Shown one piece after another: positions 7,238 to 8,726 of a stretch of DNA of 8,726 nt; position 1 is the first letter of the stretch, and each line of letters begins with the position of its first letter. The notes beneath the pieces were generated by a model. It was not told the DNA's origin, did no database searches, and worked only from the letters and a program-made list of their open reading frames with translations. The stretch comes from Acidobacteriota bacterium (lineage in GTDB: Bacteria; Acidobacteriota; Terriglobia; Terriglobales; Acidobacteriaceae): contig JAJZDL010000121.1 of NCBI GenBank assembly GCA_021851465.1, positions 1-8,726 on the forward strand. Reading direction: 5' to 3'. A program made the translations under genes and the position numbers.

Positions 7238-7267
7238 TTGAGGATTGAGTCGTCGAAACGGTATAGT
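7238..7267 (+). promoter_or_regulatory. Sigma-70-type promoter for the esterase gene
   Basis: TTGAGG (7238-7243) and TATAGT (7262-7267) match the -35 and -10 consensus at four and five of six positions, with an 18-base spacer. The predicted transcription start near 7274 gives a leader of about 20 bases that contains the GGAGG ribosome-binding site (7280-7284), 10 bases before ATG 7295. Confidence 0.55.
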
Positions 7268-7294
7268 GGCGGGCATGGCGGAGGCCGGGAATCT

Positions 7295-8206
7295 ATGAAG
7301 CTTATCGGCGGTATGGCGAGTGTCGCATGGGTGGCCTGCTGGGTGGCGTTGGGCAATGGGAGCGTGGCACAGACAGCGGCGCAGTCGGCGAATCCCCATG
7401 CGGAGGTGGCGTTGTGGGCCAATGGCGCGCCGGGCTCCGAGGGCAAGACCGCGCCCGAGGTGGTGACGCTGATCAACGCCGAGGGCGAGCACACGGTGAC
7501 GAGCATCAACAACCCTTCGATCTCTCCCTACCTGGTGCGCGGCGCGAAATCCCCCGTGGCTGCCGTGATTATTGCGCCCGGCGGCGGCCATGCGCTGCTC
7601 TCCATCGACCACGAGGGCTACGACGTGGCAAAGTACCTCAGCGGCCACGGCATCGCGGCGTTCGTGCTCAAGTACCGCCTGGCGCGGGAGAAAGGATCGA
7701 CGTATACCGTGGAGGGCGATGCGCTGCCGGACATGCAGCGCGCCATCCGCATGGTGAAGGCGCGCGCGGCGGAGTGGGGCGTCGATCCGGCGCGCGTGGG
7801 CGTGATGGGATTCTCCGCCGGCGGCGAGCTGGCGGTGATGGCAAGCGAGCGCTACGACGAGGGAAATCCCAACGCGACCGACCCCATCGACCGGCAGAGC
7901 GACAAGCCCGCCTTCGAGGCGCTGATGTATCCCGGCGGCCTGACGCCGGAGATCGACGCCAGGGTCACGAAGGACATGCCGCCGGCGTTCCTGCTCTGCG
8001 GCGCGGACGACCGCGACAACATCGCGCAGGCGCTGCCCGAACTCTTTATCGCCATGAAGAAGGCCGGCGTCTCGACGGAGCTGCACGAGTATGCGGGCGT
8101 CGGCCACGGCTTCGGCCTGCGCTTCAGCCAGCACGGCGCGGTCGCCGACTGGCCGCGGGTCTTCGTCGAGTGGATGGACACCAAGGGCTTCCTGCGCGGC
8201 AAGTAA
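7295..8206 (+). CDS. Secreted alpha/beta hydrolase, acetyl-xylan esterase / BD-FAE-like
   Basis: This 303-residue protein has a signal peptide (MKLIGGMASVAWVACWVAL, likely cleavage after the VAQ/TAA region near residue 25-29), so it is exported. The mature part starts with ALWANGAPGS, typical of carbohydrate-esterase-like hydrolases. Core motifs are the oxyanion loop APGGGH (94-99), nucleophile elbow GFSAGG with Ser174, GADDRD with Asp238 or Asp239 as the acid, and GVGHGFGLR with His271 as the base. The length fits single-domain acetyl or feruloyl esterases that remove ester side groups from plant polysaccharides. Annotated relatives are also called dienelactone hydrolase or S9-like peptidase, so the substrate is not settled. 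ATG 7295 is chosen because it starts the signal peptide and follows GGAGG. An in-frame ATG upstream at 7196 would add 33 charged residues and bury the signal. The gene has its own promoter and convergently meets a vapC remnant 11 bases after its stop. Confidence 0.9.
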   Translation: MKLIGGMASVAWVACWVALGNGSVAQTAAQSANPHAEVALWANGAPGSEGKTAPEVVTLINAEGEHTVTSINNPSISPYLVRGAKSPVAAVIIAPGGGHALLSIDHEGYDVAKYLSGHGIAAFVLKYRLAREKGSTYTVEGDALPDMQRAIRMVKARAAEWGVDPARVGVMGFSAGGELAVMASERYDEGNPNATDPIDRQSDKPAFEALMYPGGLTPEIDARVTKDMPPAFLLCGADDRDNIAQALPELFIAMKKAGVSTELHEYAGVGHGFGLRFSQHGAVADWPRVFVEWMDTKGFLRGK

Positions 8207-8211
8207 CACGC

Positions 8212-8239
8212 CATCTGCTACCAGATGCGGCGGACGCCG
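8212..8239. terminator. Tandem short hairpins between convergent gene ends
   Basis: CATCTG (8212-8217) pairs with CAGATG (8222-8227) across a four-base loop, and CGGC (8228-8231) with GCCG (8236-8239) follows at once. They begin five bases after the esterase stop and overlap the 3' end of the vapC remnant. No T-run follows on the plus strand (a short tttgttt lies at 8251-8257). A weak terminator is possible. Confidence 0.3.
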
Positions 8240-8532
8240 AAGTGGTCCGGTTTGTTTGGGGTTGAGGCTGATGACGGAGATGTCCAAAGCAAAGGCATGG
8301 GCGGCAATGATGCGGTCGAATGGGTCGCCGTGACTGGCTGTAAGCCGTCCGGCGCGAAGGGCAGTTTCCGGTTCGATGGGAAGAAGGATGTAGCCCGCTT
8401 CGGCCATGGTATCGAGAAAGCGAATTTCAAAAGGAACACACTCGGAAGATTTGCCCGCGCGGACCCTGGTTGCGATCTCCCAGGCCGAAGCAACAGCGGT
8501 TTCGACGCGCCGACGGGCAATGCTACTTGCCT
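8218..8532 (-). pseudogene. VapC-family PIN-domain toxin, truncated and frameshifted
   Basis: Read on the minus strand from about 8530 to 8218, this encodes most of a VapC-type PIN ribonuclease, the toxin of type II VapBC pairs. One frame gives VETAVASAWEIATRVRAGK, then FLDTMAEAGYILLPIEPETA, LRAGRL, and HGDPFDRIIAAHAFALDISVISLNP. This matches the family's conserved WEIA, LRAGRL and DPFDR blocks, including the acidic Glu and Asp. The family ending DHFGVRRIW-stop is present but in the next frame, and a one-base change near the G-run at 8258-8261 would join the two. The N-terminal part with the first catalytic Asp (about 40 residues) is missing. The frame meets TAG at 8531-8533, exactly where IS3 transposase homology begins on the other strand. 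The antitoxin gene, normally just upstream, is not in the window. It is almost certainly inactive. Confidence 0.78.
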
Positions 8533-8726
8533 ACAATGGCCCCGAGTTCGTCGCCAAGGGGCTACGCAAGTGGCTTGCCGGCACGGGAGCCAAGACGGCT
8601 TACATCGAGCCGGGCAGCCCATGGGAGAACGGCTGCTGTGAGAGCTTCAACTCGAAGCTGCGGGACGAGTTTCTGAACGGTGAAATCTTCTACTCGATGA
8701 AGGAGATCAGGGTGCTGGCGGAGCAC
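8533..8726 (+). pseudogene. IS3-family transposase (OrfB, rve/DDE domain) 5'-truncated fragment, runs off window
   Basis: The frame containing AAT 8535 is open to the last base and reads NGPEFVAKGLRKWLAGTGAK, then TAYIEPGSPWENGCCESFNS, KLRDEFLNGEIFYS. This is the integrase-core region of an IS3-family OrfB transposase. The catalytic Glu of the DDE triad is the GAG at 8640-8642. Counting back 35 intervening residues lands on codon 8532-8534, which should be the second Asp in SDNGPEF but is TAC (Tyr). Homology stops at that codon; upstream sequence belongs to the vapC remnant on the other strand. The first catalytic Asp and OrfA are therefore absent, and this is a remnant whose 3' part and any inverted repeat lie beyond the window. 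An ATG at 8520 is in frame but is probably fortuitous. Confidence 0.85.

Larger units (their letters stand above)
6984..7294. other. Divergent intergenic region (lipoprotein / esterase)
   Basis: These 311 bases separate two divergently transcribed genes. They contain a hairpin close to the lipoprotein start (7005-7033), a run of eight T on the plus strand (7082-7089; an A-tract on the minus strand, perhaps bent DNA), and a promoter-like pair in front of the esterase (7238-7267). No supported gene is present. Open frames crossing it on the minus strand lack ribosome-binding sites and family resemblance. Confidence 0.6.

Noticed and set aside
7127..7276. Small minus-strand frame of 49 residues beginning MPATIPFRRLNPQ
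   Set aside because: It has no ribosome-binding site, lies across the esterase promoter, and its Pro/Arg/Gln-rich composition is typical of a GC-rich shadow frame.
8225..8641. Plus-strand frame of 138 residues over the vapC and transposase remnants
   Set aside because: It is antisense to recognisable VapC sequence and out of frame with the recognisable transposase; no family resemblance.
1..8726. CRISPR array, tRNA or rRNA gene, or phage-defence island
   Set aside because: No regularly spaced direct repeats, no recognisable tRNA/rRNA sequence, and no defence genes other than the broken vapC were seen.

Overview
The window is high-GC bacterial DNA, densely coded, with G or C at most third codon positions. 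The mix of secreted proteins, two alpha/beta hydrolases, an HtrA protease and a stand-alone mnmG fits a soil Acidobacteriota (Acidobacteriaceae-like) chromosome. That assignment is an impression from gene style; no rRNA or other marker is present to prove it.

Layout. Positions 1-3951 hold four genes on the plus strand with little space between them: the 3' end of an HtrA/DegP-type serine protease with a PDZ domain, a membrane-anchored alpha/beta hydrolase (404 aa), a PLP-dependent threonine dehydratase/serine racemase-type enzyme, and a secreted SH3-like plus TPR protein. A 163-base gap leads to mnmG (tRNA wobble-uridine modification), also on the plus strand. A convergent lipoprotein gene of unknown function (6252-6983, minus) faces mnmG across a 64-base gap that contains a perfect inverted repeat. 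A 311-base divergent intergenic region with a recognisable promoter separates the lipoprotein from a secreted acetyl-esterase-like alpha/beta hydrolase (7295-8206, plus).

The right end is scrambled. A VapC-family PIN-domain toxin remnant on the minus strand carries a frameshift near its C terminus. It has lost its N terminus where the 3' part of an IS3-family transposase (plus strand) begins, near 8533, and the transposase fragment runs off the window.

Working together: the first four genes may be co-transcribed, and three of their products act at or beyond the inner membrane. No shared pathway is evident, and the PLP enzyme is cytoplasmic. MnmG is a housekeeping enzyme. I do not see a convincing new multi-gene system. 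The points most worth a second look are an extra segment in MnmG whose DNA looks like an inserted repeat, an extra segment of about 30 residues in the PLP enzyme, the cysteine-containing lipoprotein with a DxDxSG loop, and the VapC/IS3 junction.
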